Shown: piece after piece, positions 15,504-23,170 of the stretch
Position numbering within the stretch: the stretch's first letter is position 1
How the letters are laid out: every line of letters starts with the position of its first letter
Assembly (NCBI RefSeq): GCF_001425685.1
Contig: NZ_LMCY01000068.1
Location: 1 to 64,000 of the forward strand
Source of the DNA: Massilia sp. Root335
Lineage (GTDB): Bacteria; Pseudomonadota; Gammaproteobacteria; Burkholderiales; Burkholderiaceae_D
Direction: 5' to 3'
DNA length: 64,000 bases
Notes under the pieces: model-generated
What the model was told of the DNA's origin: nothing
The model's database searches: none
What the model saw: the letters and a program-made list of their open reading frames with translations, nothing else
Translations under genes and position numbers: made by a program

Positions 15504-16370
15504 TCAGCTACGTACGTTGGCTATGTGAAGCTCCAAACGGTACGTTTTTGCTTTGCCATCAATGAGTAAGGGCAGGTAAAGCGCAATATCTTTCCCTTTG
15601 AGTGCTTCAGCCTTTGGTCCGTCGGGCAACAATGGCTGAGCCGACCACCCTACGTTCGCCGATACGTAAGTCACATAGTCACTCGGAAGAACAGTTTCAT
15701 TCACCGACGCGTGAGGCGCGATGTTCGTTGGCACCGCTAGACGGTCCTTGTCGATAAATTTAGTTCCGCCTCGTATAACTGAGTGCGAAATTCCTGCGGT
15801 ATCGACGTAAGCGGCCTGTGACCAGTCAATCCTGATGGTCTCGGACGTTAAGTTCGTTAAGAAAAGACCGAGATTTTCGCGCGACGGGGTTATACGAATT
15901 TTTACTTTCGAATCGCTGATTGATTGGTCCGCAGCGCTCCCGTCCAAGGTGAAGATGTAGTTCACATCATAAACGCCGCCGAGATACTTGATGTCGAAGG
16001 AATCCATTTTCGCGCCGTAAGTGGTCGCAATTTCGTTTTCGATTCCTTGTCCAAATGGTCGAGCAGCTCCGGGTGCGATGTCCTCTACGAAGACAATCTT
16101 GTTTCCTATTTTTGCATGCTGGCGATCAAACAAATCTACCGAAAAGGATGTACGTCTCCAATGCTTCGCCGTGTTATTGCGAAGTGTGCCATTCATTGCC
16201 ACGGAAATCGAGCTTGGGGCGTAAAAACTGAAATTTTCCAGCGCAAGCGGGCCGGCGTCTGTTTGGAACGTCTTCGTATGCCATTGCTGAGCACCTGGAG
16301 GATGTTGGGGAGCCGCGCAAGCGGTGAGAAGGAGGGCACTGACAGTTGCCGCAACAAAGTGTTTTGTCAT
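15504..16370 (-). CDS. Island-encoded lipoprotein, function unknown
   Basis: This 288-residue protein has a lipobox LLLTAC, with Cys about residue 18, so it is exported and lipid-anchored. The mature part is beta-rich, with two similar-looking immunoglobulin-like halves (LRNNTAKHWRRTSFSVDLFD and LGLFLTNLTSETIRIDW). ATG 16370 is used rather than the longer frame because it places the signal peptide correctly. It is divergent from the XRE gene over an 83-base gap. A surface role such as blocking phage adsorption or superinfection exclusion is possible, but is only a guess. Confidence 0.65.
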   Translation of the reverse strand: MTKHFVAATVSALLLTACAAPQHPPGAQQWHTKTFQTDAGPLALENFSFYAPSSISVAMNGTLRNNTAKHWRRTSFSVDLFDRQHAKIGNKIVFVEDIAPGAARPFGQGIENEIATTYGAKMDSFDIKYLGGVYDVNYIFTLDGSAADQSISDSKVKIRITPSRENLGLFLTNLTSETIRIDWSQAAYVDTAGISHSVIRGGTKFIDKDRLAVPTNIAPHASVNETVLPSDYVTYVSANVGWSAQPLLPDGPKAEALKGKDIALYLPLLIDGKAKTYRLELHIANVRS

Positions 16371-16405
16371 GATTTGTAGGTTACGTTCAGATTTTCGCGT
16401 TATGG

Positions 16406-16417
16406 GGTACATGTACC
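16406..16417. promoter_or_regulatory. Palindromic site in the divergent lipoprotein/XRE promoter
   Basis: GGTACATGTACC is a perfect 12-bp palindrome in the 83-base gap between two divergent island genes, a usual position for a regulator's operator. Confidence 0.45.
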
Positions 16418-16453
16418 GTGGAGCGAACGCAATCATACCCTAATCATGGATGA

Positions 16454-16696
16454 GTGCCGAACCTATCTTCTTTACGTCGCTCCCCTCAGTTGCTCGCCAT
16501 TGGTGAAGCTATCCGCCTTCGCCGGGAGGTGCTTGGGCTCTCGCAAGAGGAAGTGGCGCTTCGTTCCGAGGTTGACCGCAGCTATCTCGGCAGGATTGAG
16601 CGCGGCGACAACAATGCCGCCGTTCTCACGTTGGTGAAGATCGCAGGAGCGCTGAACTTAGCGCTGTCTGAACTCTTGCAAAGTGCCAACCTGTAG
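16454..16696 (+). CDS. Small XRE family regulator
   Basis: This 80-residue single helix-turn-helix protein (IGEAIRLRREVLGLSQEEVA, then SYLGRIERGDNNAAVLTLVKI) resembles restriction-modification controller proteins and phage repressors. The start is a GTG at 16454. An ATG eight bases earlier is in another frame. It probably controls its own divergent promoter and perhaps the nuclease operon. Candidate operators are the palindromes at 16406-16417 and 13834-13848. Confidence 0.8.
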   Translation: MPNLSSLRRSPQLLAIGEAIRLRREVLGLSQEEVALRSEVDRSYLGRIERGDNNAAVLTLVKIAGALNLALSELLQSANL

Positions 16697-16704
16697 TCGG
16701 CAAC

Positions 16705-16720
16705 TTGCAATTGATTGCAA
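16705..16720. promoter_or_regulatory. Inverted repeat after the XRE gene
   Basis: TTGCAAT-TG-ATTGCAA is a perfect 7-bp inverted repeat nine bases after the XRE stop. There is no T run, so it looks like a protein-binding site or origin-type element, not a terminator. It lies near the end of the convergent rep gene. Confidence 0.4.
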
Positions 16721-16833
16721 ACAGCGGCGCTCTTTGACGAAAAATATGAGTAGGGTCATTTCAAAATCGCTATTTGCAGGGATTTTGCCGTGGACAGGTG
16801 GCTTTGCGGGAACACTACTGCACTCTCGATTTT

Positions 16834-17772
16834 TTAGCGGATACGTCGCAAATTGCGCCTTTGCCGCTGTTGTAAATCGCCAATCAGAACATACCGAAGT
16901 GCGGCCGGAACTTCGCTCCAGATCGATTCAGGATTCCACCAAGATGGGGTAGGAATTGTACGCAGGGCATCGCGTATACGTCTTCTCACTGTACGATTCT
17001 GTATTAGCGATAGCGCTGCCTGCGCGCCGATTATAGAGCTGGCGTGAAGCAGCCATTTCCATTCGTGTGTCGATTGTTGGGCCAGCGCGAAATCAAGCTC
17101 ACGTACCGTGTAGTTCATCAGAGGGTTGTGAATGCGGCCGAGGTCTGCAAAGCTGCTTAAGTCTCGAAGCCGAAGTTCGAACCGAGTCTTTATTCGAGCA
17201 GTTATCCGACCGTTGCAAACCTCATCTTCAAGGCGTTTATCGTAGACTAGCAGATAACGATCACTTTCTAATGATCCAATCGTCAGCGCATTGAGCTCAC
17301 CTTGAGTTGTAAATGTGCGCGACACCTGCTTACGAGGTGTGTCAAAGACCAGAAGTCGGCTAATGGGGTGGTCGACATCAAACGCGATGTCAATCCGCGT
17401 CACACGTGCGTTTTGTAATGCTGACGCAAACGAAGGGATTGAGCGAGCGAGGAGCTGAAATACTGCATCACACCCGACTCGCCCTACCTTCGCCGGATTA
17501 AACTCAATGCGCAGGAAGTTGGAGCGCCCCCTACGGGGAGAATGTTGAATAAGGCAGAATTCCCCATTATCGAGATTGAGTCGCCACGCATATTGGTAGG
17601 TCTTGAGAGCTTCTCCGAATTGAACCCTTTCGATTTCGAGACCTTCAAGATGAGTCTGGTGAAAATTTTCGGTGACTGCATCTTGTTCGTCTGTCGGAAC
17701 ATGGAGTGTAAGGCTTAGCTTATCGATGAATACCGGTGTGCGCGTAATTGCCGTAGGTTGAGGGATAGCCAT
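16834..17772 (-). CDS. Replication initiation factor (Rep_trans-like)
   Basis: This 312-residue protein carries the signature of rolling-circle initiators of the PF02486 type: VTRIDIAFDV (about 124-133), RYLLVYDKRLE with Tyr177 as a candidate nucleophile (about 173-182), and a TRFELRLRD strand (about 196-204). Such proteins nick a double-strand origin to start replication of plasmids, filamentous phages and some integrative elements. In this island it suggests that the excised circle replicates on its own. It is the last gene of a minus-strand run that begins with the integrase. Confidence 0.75.
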   Translation of the reverse strand: MAIPQPTAITRTPVFIDKLSLTLHVPTDEQDAVTENFHQTHLEGLEIERVQFGEALKTYQYAWRLNLDNGEFCLIQHSPRRGRSNFLRIEFNPAKVGRVGCDAVFQLLARSIPSFASALQNARVTRIDIAFDVDHPISRLLVFDTPRKQVSRTFTTQGELNALTIGSLESDRYLLVYDKRLEDEVCNGRITARIKTRFELRLRDLSSFADLGRIHNPLMNYTVRELDFALAQQSTHEWKWLLHASSIIGAQAALSLIQNRTVRRRIRDALRTIPTPSWWNPESIWSEVPAALRYVLIGDLQQRQRRNLRRIR

Positions 17773-17789
17773 ATGTTCTCCTCTCTCGC

Positions 17790-18020
17790 TTACCGCTTGA
17801 CCCTCTTATAGACTGCATCGTCGCCCGTCATTCTTGGTGGCGTGGTCGTACCGCGAGGGCATGTGAGTAGCCATTGTTCAATGTCCGCTTCTAGCCAACC
17901 CATAGCTTTCTCACCTATGCGGACTCTTGTGGGAAATTTCCCCGACTTCTCTAGGCGCCAAATCGTGCTCCGGCTTAGTTGGACTCTTTTCATTACTTCT
18001 TCCACACGAATGATCTTCAT
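17790..18020 (-). CDS. AlpA family helix-turn-helix regulator / excisionase
   Basis: This 76-residue protein starts MKIIRVEEVMKRVQLSRSTI and continues with WRLEKSGKFPTRVRIG and WLEADIEQWL, the standard AlpA layout. AlpA-type proteins bind DNA as transcription activators or excision directionality factors for P4-like integrases. The gene sits between the unknown gene and rep, on the same strand as the integrase, which fits a role in excision or in switching on rep. Confidence 0.88.
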   Translation of the reverse strand: MKIIRVEEVMKRVQLSRSTIWRLEKSGKFPTRVRIGEKAMGWLEADIEQWLLTCPRGTTTPPRMTGDDAVYKRVKR

Positions 18021-18071
18021 GATTTCTCCGTTCGACGACGCACCATTGCGTCTCAGGAGTAATAATCTGAT

Positions 18072-18926
18072 TCAAAGCGGGGGAGGCGAAAGGTATGAGG
18101 TATCCTTCTCTCTTTCCCCCGACACCTCGTATGGCGCTGGCCAACCACCCCAGATGGTATCGCGAGGTAGATCGCTTAATTTTTCCTTTACGTCTCGCGC
18201 GTTGTATTTGCTGCCAAATACGCAGTTGACTAGCGCAGCGACATACCTGTACTGAGGTTGGCCTTTTCGTAGCATTGGGCCATCAATTATTAGCCGCTCA
18301 TCAAGAAGTAGCGTGGAGTTATGGCGAGTAGAAGTGACGCCGGAGAAGAATCGGAAAAGATAGGTCAGATTGAAAATTAAGCCTAGGACACGGACGTCCA
18401 TAGACGGTCGTTCGCTTCGTCGTCTAAGCAGTCGAGATGGAAATATCAGCGGGCCGAACTGCGAGTCCAGAACAATGTCTATGTTTGACGGATGATTGAT
18501 ATCGGAGACCCTCTGTACGCCTAAGAGGTAAGCATCTAGTAATTCAATCAGCTCGTCTAGCTGCTCCTTCTTATTGCCACTCTTCATGGCAGATTCGGAA
18601 ATGCTCCGGTTTTTAATCATGAAGGCCCGGATGTTTCTGCACTCCATTTGATGACCGGGCAGGGTATCGAATGCCGCTTCCCATGCGGCGCGCTCGGTGC
18701 TTAACGCATCGGTGCGAGGGTCGGGGCAGCGTTGGGCTTGGTAACAGGCTACTTCAATGTTTGAAACGAGCATGTCATTGGAGCCAGTGCAAACGGGAAG
18801 GATTTGCACCGCGCGTAACGTCTCCTGAATCGGTGCTCTAACCTGATGTTCAGAGGTGCATACCGTTCCAAACGACTGACGAAATTTCGCAATCCAAGTC
18901 GTATAGGAAGGCGACTTTAAAGTCAT
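18072..18926 (-). CDS. Island hypothetical protein (284 aa)
   Basis: This 284-residue, mixed alpha/beta protein has no signal peptide or membrane span, although one hydrophobic patch (VLGLIFNLTYLFRFF) stands out. It starts eight bases after the integrase stop, so it is very likely in the same transcript. I recognise no family or catalytic motif. Its AT-rich codon use matches the rest of the island. It may be a backbone protein of this element type. Confidence 0.65.
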   Translation of the reverse strand: MTLKSPSYTTWIAKFRQSFGTVCTSEHQVRAPIQETLRAVQILPVCTGSNDMLVSNIEVACYQAQRCPDPRTDALSTERAAWEAAFDTLPGHQMECRNIRAFMIKNRSISESAMKSGNKKEQLDELIELLDAYLLGVQRVSDINHPSNIDIVLDSQFGPLIFPSRLLRRRSERPSMDVRVLGLIFNLTYLFRFFSGVTSTRHNSTLLLDERLIIDGPMLRKGQPQYRYVAALVNCVFGSKYNARDVKEKLSDLPRDTIWGGWPAPYEVSGEREKDTSYLSPPPL

Positions 18927-18934
18927 TAAAGTGA

Positions 18935-20146
18935 CTATGCGCGCTGAGCGTTGTGAAGATTGATCACCTCGGCTCCATTGCAGAGCCCAACTAAGTAGGT
19001 TGACCAGCTATTCATCATTCGGCGCCGCTCAGGTAAATGTTCGGCATAGTTATACGCTGCCCTTACTGCGTCTCGCTCTGCATGGGCTAATTGCCTCTCA
19101 ATCGCGTCTCTATTCCATCCTTGTTCATTGAGCAACGTCGACGCCATGCTTCGGAACCCGTGTCCGGTCATTTCGTCGCGTGTGTAGCCCATCCTCCGCA
19201 GTGCGGCATTTACCGTGTTTTCGCTCATTGGACGGGATGAGGTGCGTGGTCCAGGAAACACGTATCTACCAGAGCCCGTTAGCGGATGAAGCTCACGAAG
19301 AATTTCGACAACTTGCGGTGATAGCGGAACGATGTGAACTTCCTTCATTTTCATCCGTTCCGCCGGAATGCGCCATTCAGCGCTTTCGAGTTCAATCTCT
19401 TTCCACTCGGCTTTACGGAGCTCGCCCGGTCGCACGAAGACGTGTGGTGCCAGACGTAAGGCTGACTTCGTTATAAACGATCCTTCGTAGCAATCGATTG
19501 CACGAAGGAGCGCACCGATTTGCTTTGGATCAGTGATGCTCGCGTGATGGCGAACACGGGTTGGGGGAAGGGCGCGCTTCAGGTCTTGGGTGATATCTCG
19601 TTCGGCGCGGCCAGTCGCGACTGCATATTGGAAGACTTGACCGCTGCTTTGCTTGGCCCGATGGGCCGTTTCGAGTCTGCCGCGCACCTCGATGCGGCGC
19701 AGCACGGCGAGAAGTTCGGGCGGCGTAATCTCGCGAATAGGGCGTGTGCCAAGCCACGGAAAAACATCTCGCTCAAAGCGTTTCAGAATTTTGTCCGCAT
19801 GTGAAGCGCTCCATACTGGCACGTACTTGCTATGCCACTCGCGTGCGACAAACTCAAAGCTTTCAAGGTCGCCACCTGAAGATTTGAGCGCTTTCTTTTG
19901 TGCGGAAGGGTCAATGTTAGTCGCAAGGGATTTTCGAGCGTTCAGAAGCGCTTCACGGGCCTCAGCAAGTGTGACCGTGGGATAGACCCCAAGCGCGAGC
20001 GTCTTTCTCTTGCCAGAGAACCGGTAGTCAAACCGCCAATACTTCCCTTTCTGATTCACAAGCAAGTACAGGCCCTTTTCGTCTGCAAGCTTGAACGGTT
20101 TCACGTCCGGCTTAGCGGAACGGACGCGTAGGTCAGTGAGAGGCAT
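18935..20146 (-). CDS. Tyrosine-type integrase (P4 family)
   Basis: This is a 403-residue protein. The N-terminal arm-binding domain of the DUF4102 type covers about 1-90 (TDLRVRSAKPDVKPFKLADE). The catalytic domain has Arg239 (VRPGELRKAEW), His329-x-x-Arg332 (HGFRS), His355 (LAHAERDAV) and a Tyr around 365 (AAYNYAEHLPERRRMM). It catalyses site-specific recombination between the island and the 3' end of ssrA, which lies 174 bases upstream of its start codon. The paired repeats at 13677 and 20173 are likely arm sites. All catalytic residues are present, so it should be active. Confidence 0.95.
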   Translation of the reverse strand: MPLTDLRVRSAKPDVKPFKLADEKGLYLLVNQKGKYWRFDYRFSGKRKTLALGVYPTVTLAEAREALLNARKSLATNIDPSAQKKALKSSGGDLESFEFVAREWHSKYVPVWSASHADKILKRFERDVFPWLGTRPIREITPPELLAVLRRIEVRGRLETAHRAKQSSGQVFQYAVATGRAERDITQDLKRALPPTRVRHHASITDPKQIGALLRAIDCYEGSFITKSALRLAPHVFVRPGELRKAEWKEIELESAEWRIPAERMKMKEVHIVPLSPQVVEILRELHPLTGSGRYVFPGPRTSSRPMSENTVNAALRRMGYTRDEMTGHGFRSMASTLLNEQGWNRDAIERQLAHAERDAVRAAYNYAEHLPERRRMMNSWSTYLVGLCNGAEVINLHNAQRA

Positions 20147-20172
20147 GACGGTATTTCCGGTGTCGGTGTTCG

Positions 20173-20192
20173 AGATACCGTCAAAGATACCG
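20173..20192 (+). repeat. Paired integrase arm-type repeat, right end
   Basis: AGATACCGTCA followed by AAGATACCG, the counterpart of the left-end pair. It lies between the integrase start and the ssrA 3' end, so bound integrase could also repress its own gene. Confidence 0.55.
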
Positions 20193-20319
20193 ACCGCCGT
20201 TGTGGTATGTCAAGAAACGTGATGAAACATGATCAACAAGAAAAAATGCCGCTCTCCTATGAAGGGTAGCGGCATTCGCAAGGTTTTGAACAAGGTTGAA
20301 ACTGCTCAAAACAAGTATT

Positions 20320-20678
20320 TGGTGGAGGCGGAGGGAATCGAACCCTCGTCCGCAAGCACTCTACAGACAGTTCTACATACTTAGCACTATCTTTTAATTT
20401 AACGCGGCCGACGGGGATGTGCACCCTTCGACCAAGCGAGTTACCTTAAATTTCGGAAGCAACCAAGTAACCCGGTTGAGTCCTAGCCTCTGTAAATGAC
20501 TCTACTTGCCTTGCGGCCCACCCCAGAGGCGAGGTAGTGTAGAGCTAGCAGCGATTAAGCTGCGAGTGCGTACGAGTTATCGTTTGCAGTTATTGATTTC
20601 TGGATGTATTTACGAGGTGACCAGTCCTCGGTATGCCCTGTTCTGCTTTGCAACCCACGTCGAAACCAGGTCGCCCCC
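20320..20678 (-). ncRNA. ssrA: tmRNA (one-piece), trans-translation
   Basis: The minus strand starts GGGGGCGACCTGGTTTCGACG, the standard tmRNA 5' end. It finishes with a T-arm GAGGGTTCGATTCCCTC, an acceptor strand that pairs with the 5' GGGGGCG, and an encoded CCA at 20320-20322. The length is 359 bases. The tag frame occupies 20555-20587 and encodes resume Ala then NDNSYALAA and TAA, that is ANDNSYALAA. It rescues stalled ribosomes together with SmpB. Its 3' end serves as attachment site of the island to the left, which also separates it from the putative native terminator at 13549-13604. Confidence 0.95.
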
Positions 20679-20785
20679 AGAAAGAGAATGCCCATTGTAC
20701 CGCAATCGGCCAGTGAGCGGAGGGCCTGGACGCGCCCTCACACCCGATATGGGCGCGAGGTGCGCAAAATCAAGGCCCGGACCGT

Positions 20786-21319
20786 TCAACGGCCCTGGTT
20801 CTGGTTGGCGATCTGGTTGCCCAGCATGCCGCCGCCGATGATGCCGGCCACCGTGGCCAGCTTGCGCCCGTTGCCGCTGCCGACCTGGTTGCCCAGCAGG
20901 CCGCCCACGACGGCGCCCGTGCCGATGGCGACGTAGTTCGGCTGCGCTGCGGGACGCGGTGCCGGTTCATGATAGGCCGGCGCATCGTTCTGGGCGTAGC
21001 TTGCGTGGTGCACGGTGTGCCGCGGTTTCGCCGGCACTTCCTTGATCACGGTTTCCTTGATCACGACCGGGGCCGGAGCCGGCTGGGCACTTGCGACGGC
21101 CGGCTGGGCGTAGGCGGCTTGCAGCGGCTGCGCACCTTGGGGCGCTTCCGCAGCCATCGGCAGGGCGGCCGTCGTGGCGCCCGCCTCGGGTGCGCTGTGC
21201 GAGCTCGGCAACAGGCCGGTGATCGCGGCCGCGCCGGCCAGGCTGACGACGATGACGGACACTGCGGCAGCTGCCATCAGCGGGTGGATGCGAGAGGTGG
21301 CGGTCTTGATCGTTTCCAT
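20786..21319 (-). CDS. Glycine-zipper membrane protein
   Basis: This 177-residue protein has an N-terminal transmembrane helix (about 14-37, then LPSSHSAPEAG), a long Ala/Pro/Gln-rich periplasmic stretch, and a C-terminal glycine-zipper 2TM region (AIGTGAVVGGLLGNQVGSGN, then GIIGGGMLGNQIANQ). This pattern occurs in SlyB/OmpA-associated envelope proteins of Burkholderiales. It probably stabilises the envelope, but the precise role is unknown. It is transcribed toward ssrA and is monocistronic. Confidence 0.75.
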   Translation of the reverse strand: METIKTATSRIHPLMAAAAVSVIVVSLAGAAAITGLLPSSHSAPEAGATTAALPMAAEAPQGAQPLQAAYAQPAVASAQPAPAPVVIKETVIKEVPAKPRHTVHHASYAQNDAPAYHEPAPRPAAQPNYVAIGTGAVVGGLLGNQVGSGNGRKLATVAGIIGGGMLGNQIANQNQGR

Positions 21320-21627
21320 TTTTCTGCTCCTGAGACGTTGTTGTCGTATGGCTCTAGATTACTCAGAGGCACTGTGAAGAGATAGACAGTGATCTGTATC
21401 AATCGTAAAGATATGTAAATGCCGAGCCGGAAGGCGGCAAGAGTCGTCCAGCGAAGATCGCGGTGCCGGCAGGGTACTTGCAACTAACCGACAACAGACC
21501 GCAGCGCCGGAGGAAGGCTGGCAGGACCGGCGGCGGCGCACAGGTAGAGGAGGATCGACCGCTCCACGTCACTGCCCGCCCGGGCAGGCAGGACGCGGCA
21601 GTCAGCGCGGTGAGTCAGCGCGGTGAA
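21320..21627. other. Intergenic, promoter region of the glycine-zipper gene
   Basis: The left third is AT-rich (ATATGTAAAT block near 21411-21420) and probably holds the minus-strand promoter of the glycine-zipper gene. The rest is GC-rich, with a short tandem repeat (CAGCGCGGTGA-TCAGCGCGGTGA near 21603-21626) next to the gph stop. I see no coding frame. Confidence 0.5.
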
Positions 21628-22335
21628 TCAGGCTGCCTTTTCCGCGGCTCGCGCGGCATCCGCCAGTTCCAGCAGCATCCGCAGCAGCCGGCGCGGCGTG
21701 TCGAGCTGGTAGTCGGCGCCCCACGTGGCCGGATCGATGGAACCGCAATAGCCCCAGTTGCAGGCCACGGTGACCATGCCGGCCGCGCGGCCCGCTTCGA
21801 TGTCGCGCAGGTCGTCGCCCACGTACCAGCAGTGGGTCGGATCGATGCCCAGGCGGCGCGCGGCTTCCAGCAGCGGGGCGGGGTGCGGTTTCGCGTGCGG
21901 CGTCGTGTCGCCCGAGATCACGCAGCCGGCGTGCGCCAGCCCGATCATCGGCACCAGCGGGTCGGTAAAGCGCGCCGACTTGTTGGTGACGATGCCCCAC
22001 GCCATGCCGGCCGCCATGATGCCGTCCAGCAGGTCTGGCACGCCGTCGAACAGCGTGCTGTGTACGGCCATCGCCGACCGGTAGCGCTCGAACCATTGAT
22101 CGCGCAGTTCGTCGAAGCCCGCGTCGCCCGGTGCCAGGCCGAAGGCGGCGCCGATCATGCCGCGGGCGCCGTGCGATGCGGTCGGGCGCAGCAGCGCGTA
22201 CGGCGTCGGTTCCAGGCCACGCTCGGTGCGCATCCAGTTGACGGCGGCCGCGAGGTCGGGCGCGGTGTCGGCCAGGGTGCCGTCGAGATCGAACAGGACG
22301 GCGCGTGGCGCGGGCAGGGAAGAAGGAAAAGTCAT
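21628..22335 (-). CDS. gph: Phosphoglycolate phosphatase-like HAD hydrolase
   Basis: This 235-residue HAD-superfamily phosphatase has motif I FDLDGTLADTAPDL (residues 15-28), motif II in WGIVTNKSARFT, motif III Lys in HAKPHPAPLLEA, and motif IV VGDDLRDIEAGRAAG. The alpha-helical cap lies between motifs I and II. The family removes phosphate from 2-phosphoglycolate, formed during repair of oxidised DNA ends. The gene directly follows ubiG on the same strand, with ten bases between them. The ubiG-gph pairing is usual in Burkholderiales and supports the name. Confidence 0.88.
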   Translation of the reverse strand: MTFPSSLPAPRAVLFDLDGTLADTAPDLAAAVNWMRTERGLEPTPYALLRPTASHGARGMIGAAFGLAPGDAGFDELRDQWFERYRSAMAVHSTLFDGVPDLLDGIMAAGMAWGIVTNKSARFTDPLVPMIGLAHAGCVISGDTTPHAKPHPAPLLEAARRLGIDPTHCWYVGDDLRDIEAGRAAGMVTVACNWGYCGSIDPATWGADYQLDTPRRLLRMLLELADAARAAEKAA

Positions 22336-22345
22336 GAGGCAATCG

Positions 22346-23053
22346 TCAGAGCGGTTTGCTGCAGGCCACCATGTAGTTGACGTCGGTGTCCTGGTTCAGC
22401 GAATAGATCTTGGTCAGCGGGTTGTACGTCAGGCCCTTCAGCCCGTCGACGATGAGGCCGGCGTCGCGCGCGAAGTTCGACAGTTCGGCCGGCGTGATGA
22501 ATTTGGCATAGTCGTGGGTGCCGCGCGGCAGCATGCGCAGCACGTATTCGGCGCCGACGACGGCGAACAGATACGATTTGACGTTGCGGTTCAAGGTCGA
22601 GAAGAACACGCGGCCGCCCGGTTTGACGAGCGTCGCGGCGGCGCGCACGATGGCGGCCGGGTCCGGGACGTGCTCGAGCATTTCCATGCAGGTCACGACG
22701 TCGAACTGGCCCGGCTCCGCTGCGGCCATGTCCTCGGCCGCGATCAGTTGATAGCGCACTTCCACGCCCGATTCCAGGCTGTGCAGGTCGGCCACCTTGA
22801 GGGCCTTTTTCGACAGGTCGATGCCCGTGACCTTGGCGCCCTTGCGCGCCATGGATTCGGCCAGGATGCCGCCGCCGCAGCCGATGTCGATGACGTTCTT
22901 GCCAGCCAGCGGCACGCGCGCGTTGATCCATTCCAGGCGCAACGGGTTGATGTCGTGCAGCGGGCGGAATTCGGACGTCGGGTCCCACCAGCGGTGGGCC
23001 AGCTCACTGAACTTCTGGATCTCTAAGGGATCGGCGTTGGTCGTCGTAGTCAT
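22346..23053 (-). CDS. ubiG: Ubiquinone biosynthesis O-methyltransferase
   Basis: This 235-residue SAM-dependent methyltransferase has a UbiG-type N-terminus (ADPLEIQKFSELAHRWWDP), SAM-binding motif I VIDIGCGGGILAES (about 54-67), and the signature FDVVTCMEMLEHVPDP. It performs both O-methylation steps of ubiquinone synthesis at the inner membrane. ATG 23053 is chosen because the family begins there, and the longer frame adds 23 unrelated residues. It forms an operon with gph. A terminator from the opposite-side ompA-like gene lies just upstream. Confidence 0.95.
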   Translation of the reverse strand: MTTTTNADPLEIQKFSELAHRWWDPTSEFRPLHDINPLRLEWINARVPLAGKNVIDIGCGGGILAESMARKGAKVTGIDLSKKALKVADLHSLESGVEVRYQLIAAEDMAAAEPGQFDVVTCMEMLEHVPDPAAIVRAAATLVKPGGRVFFSTLNRNVKSYLFAVVGAEYVLRMLPRGTHDYAKFITPAELSNFARDAGLIVDGLKGLTYNPLTKIYSLNQDTDVNYMVACSKPL

Positions 23054-23124
23054 AGGACGGAATGATAGCGGAAATGGGTAGCCGGCACGGATGGGGTCGC
23101 GAAAAAAACACAGGGCCGGCAAGC

Positions 23125-23152
23125 ATAAAAAAACCCCGCCGCAGCGGGGTTG
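23125..23152 (-). terminator. Rho-independent terminator of the OmpA-family gene
   Basis: On the minus strand the stem AACCCCGC / GCGGGGTT is followed by a run of seven T. It lies between the ompA-like gene and ubiG on the same strand, so it insulates ubiG from the highly expressed porin-like gene. Confidence 0.8.
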
Positions 23153-23170
23153 TTCGGGCGCCAGGCCGGA

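Larger units (their letters stand above)
13605..20351 (+). mobile_element. Integrated island at the 3' end of ssrA, about 6.7 kb
   Basis: The boundaries are the intact ssrA 3' end on the right and its degenerate copy on the left. A P4-type integrase sits next to the right end. Both ends carry the same paired motif AGATACCGTCA-AGATACCG in the same orientation, probably integrase arm sites. Base composition is visibly lower in GC than on either side. The backbone is integrase, an unknown protein, an AlpA-like regulator and a Rep_trans-type initiator, all on the minus strand. The cargo is two nucleases, a lipoprotein and an XRE regulator. The element has no capsid, tail or conjugation genes, so it would need a helper or replicate as a small rolling-circle form. 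Confidence 0.8.
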
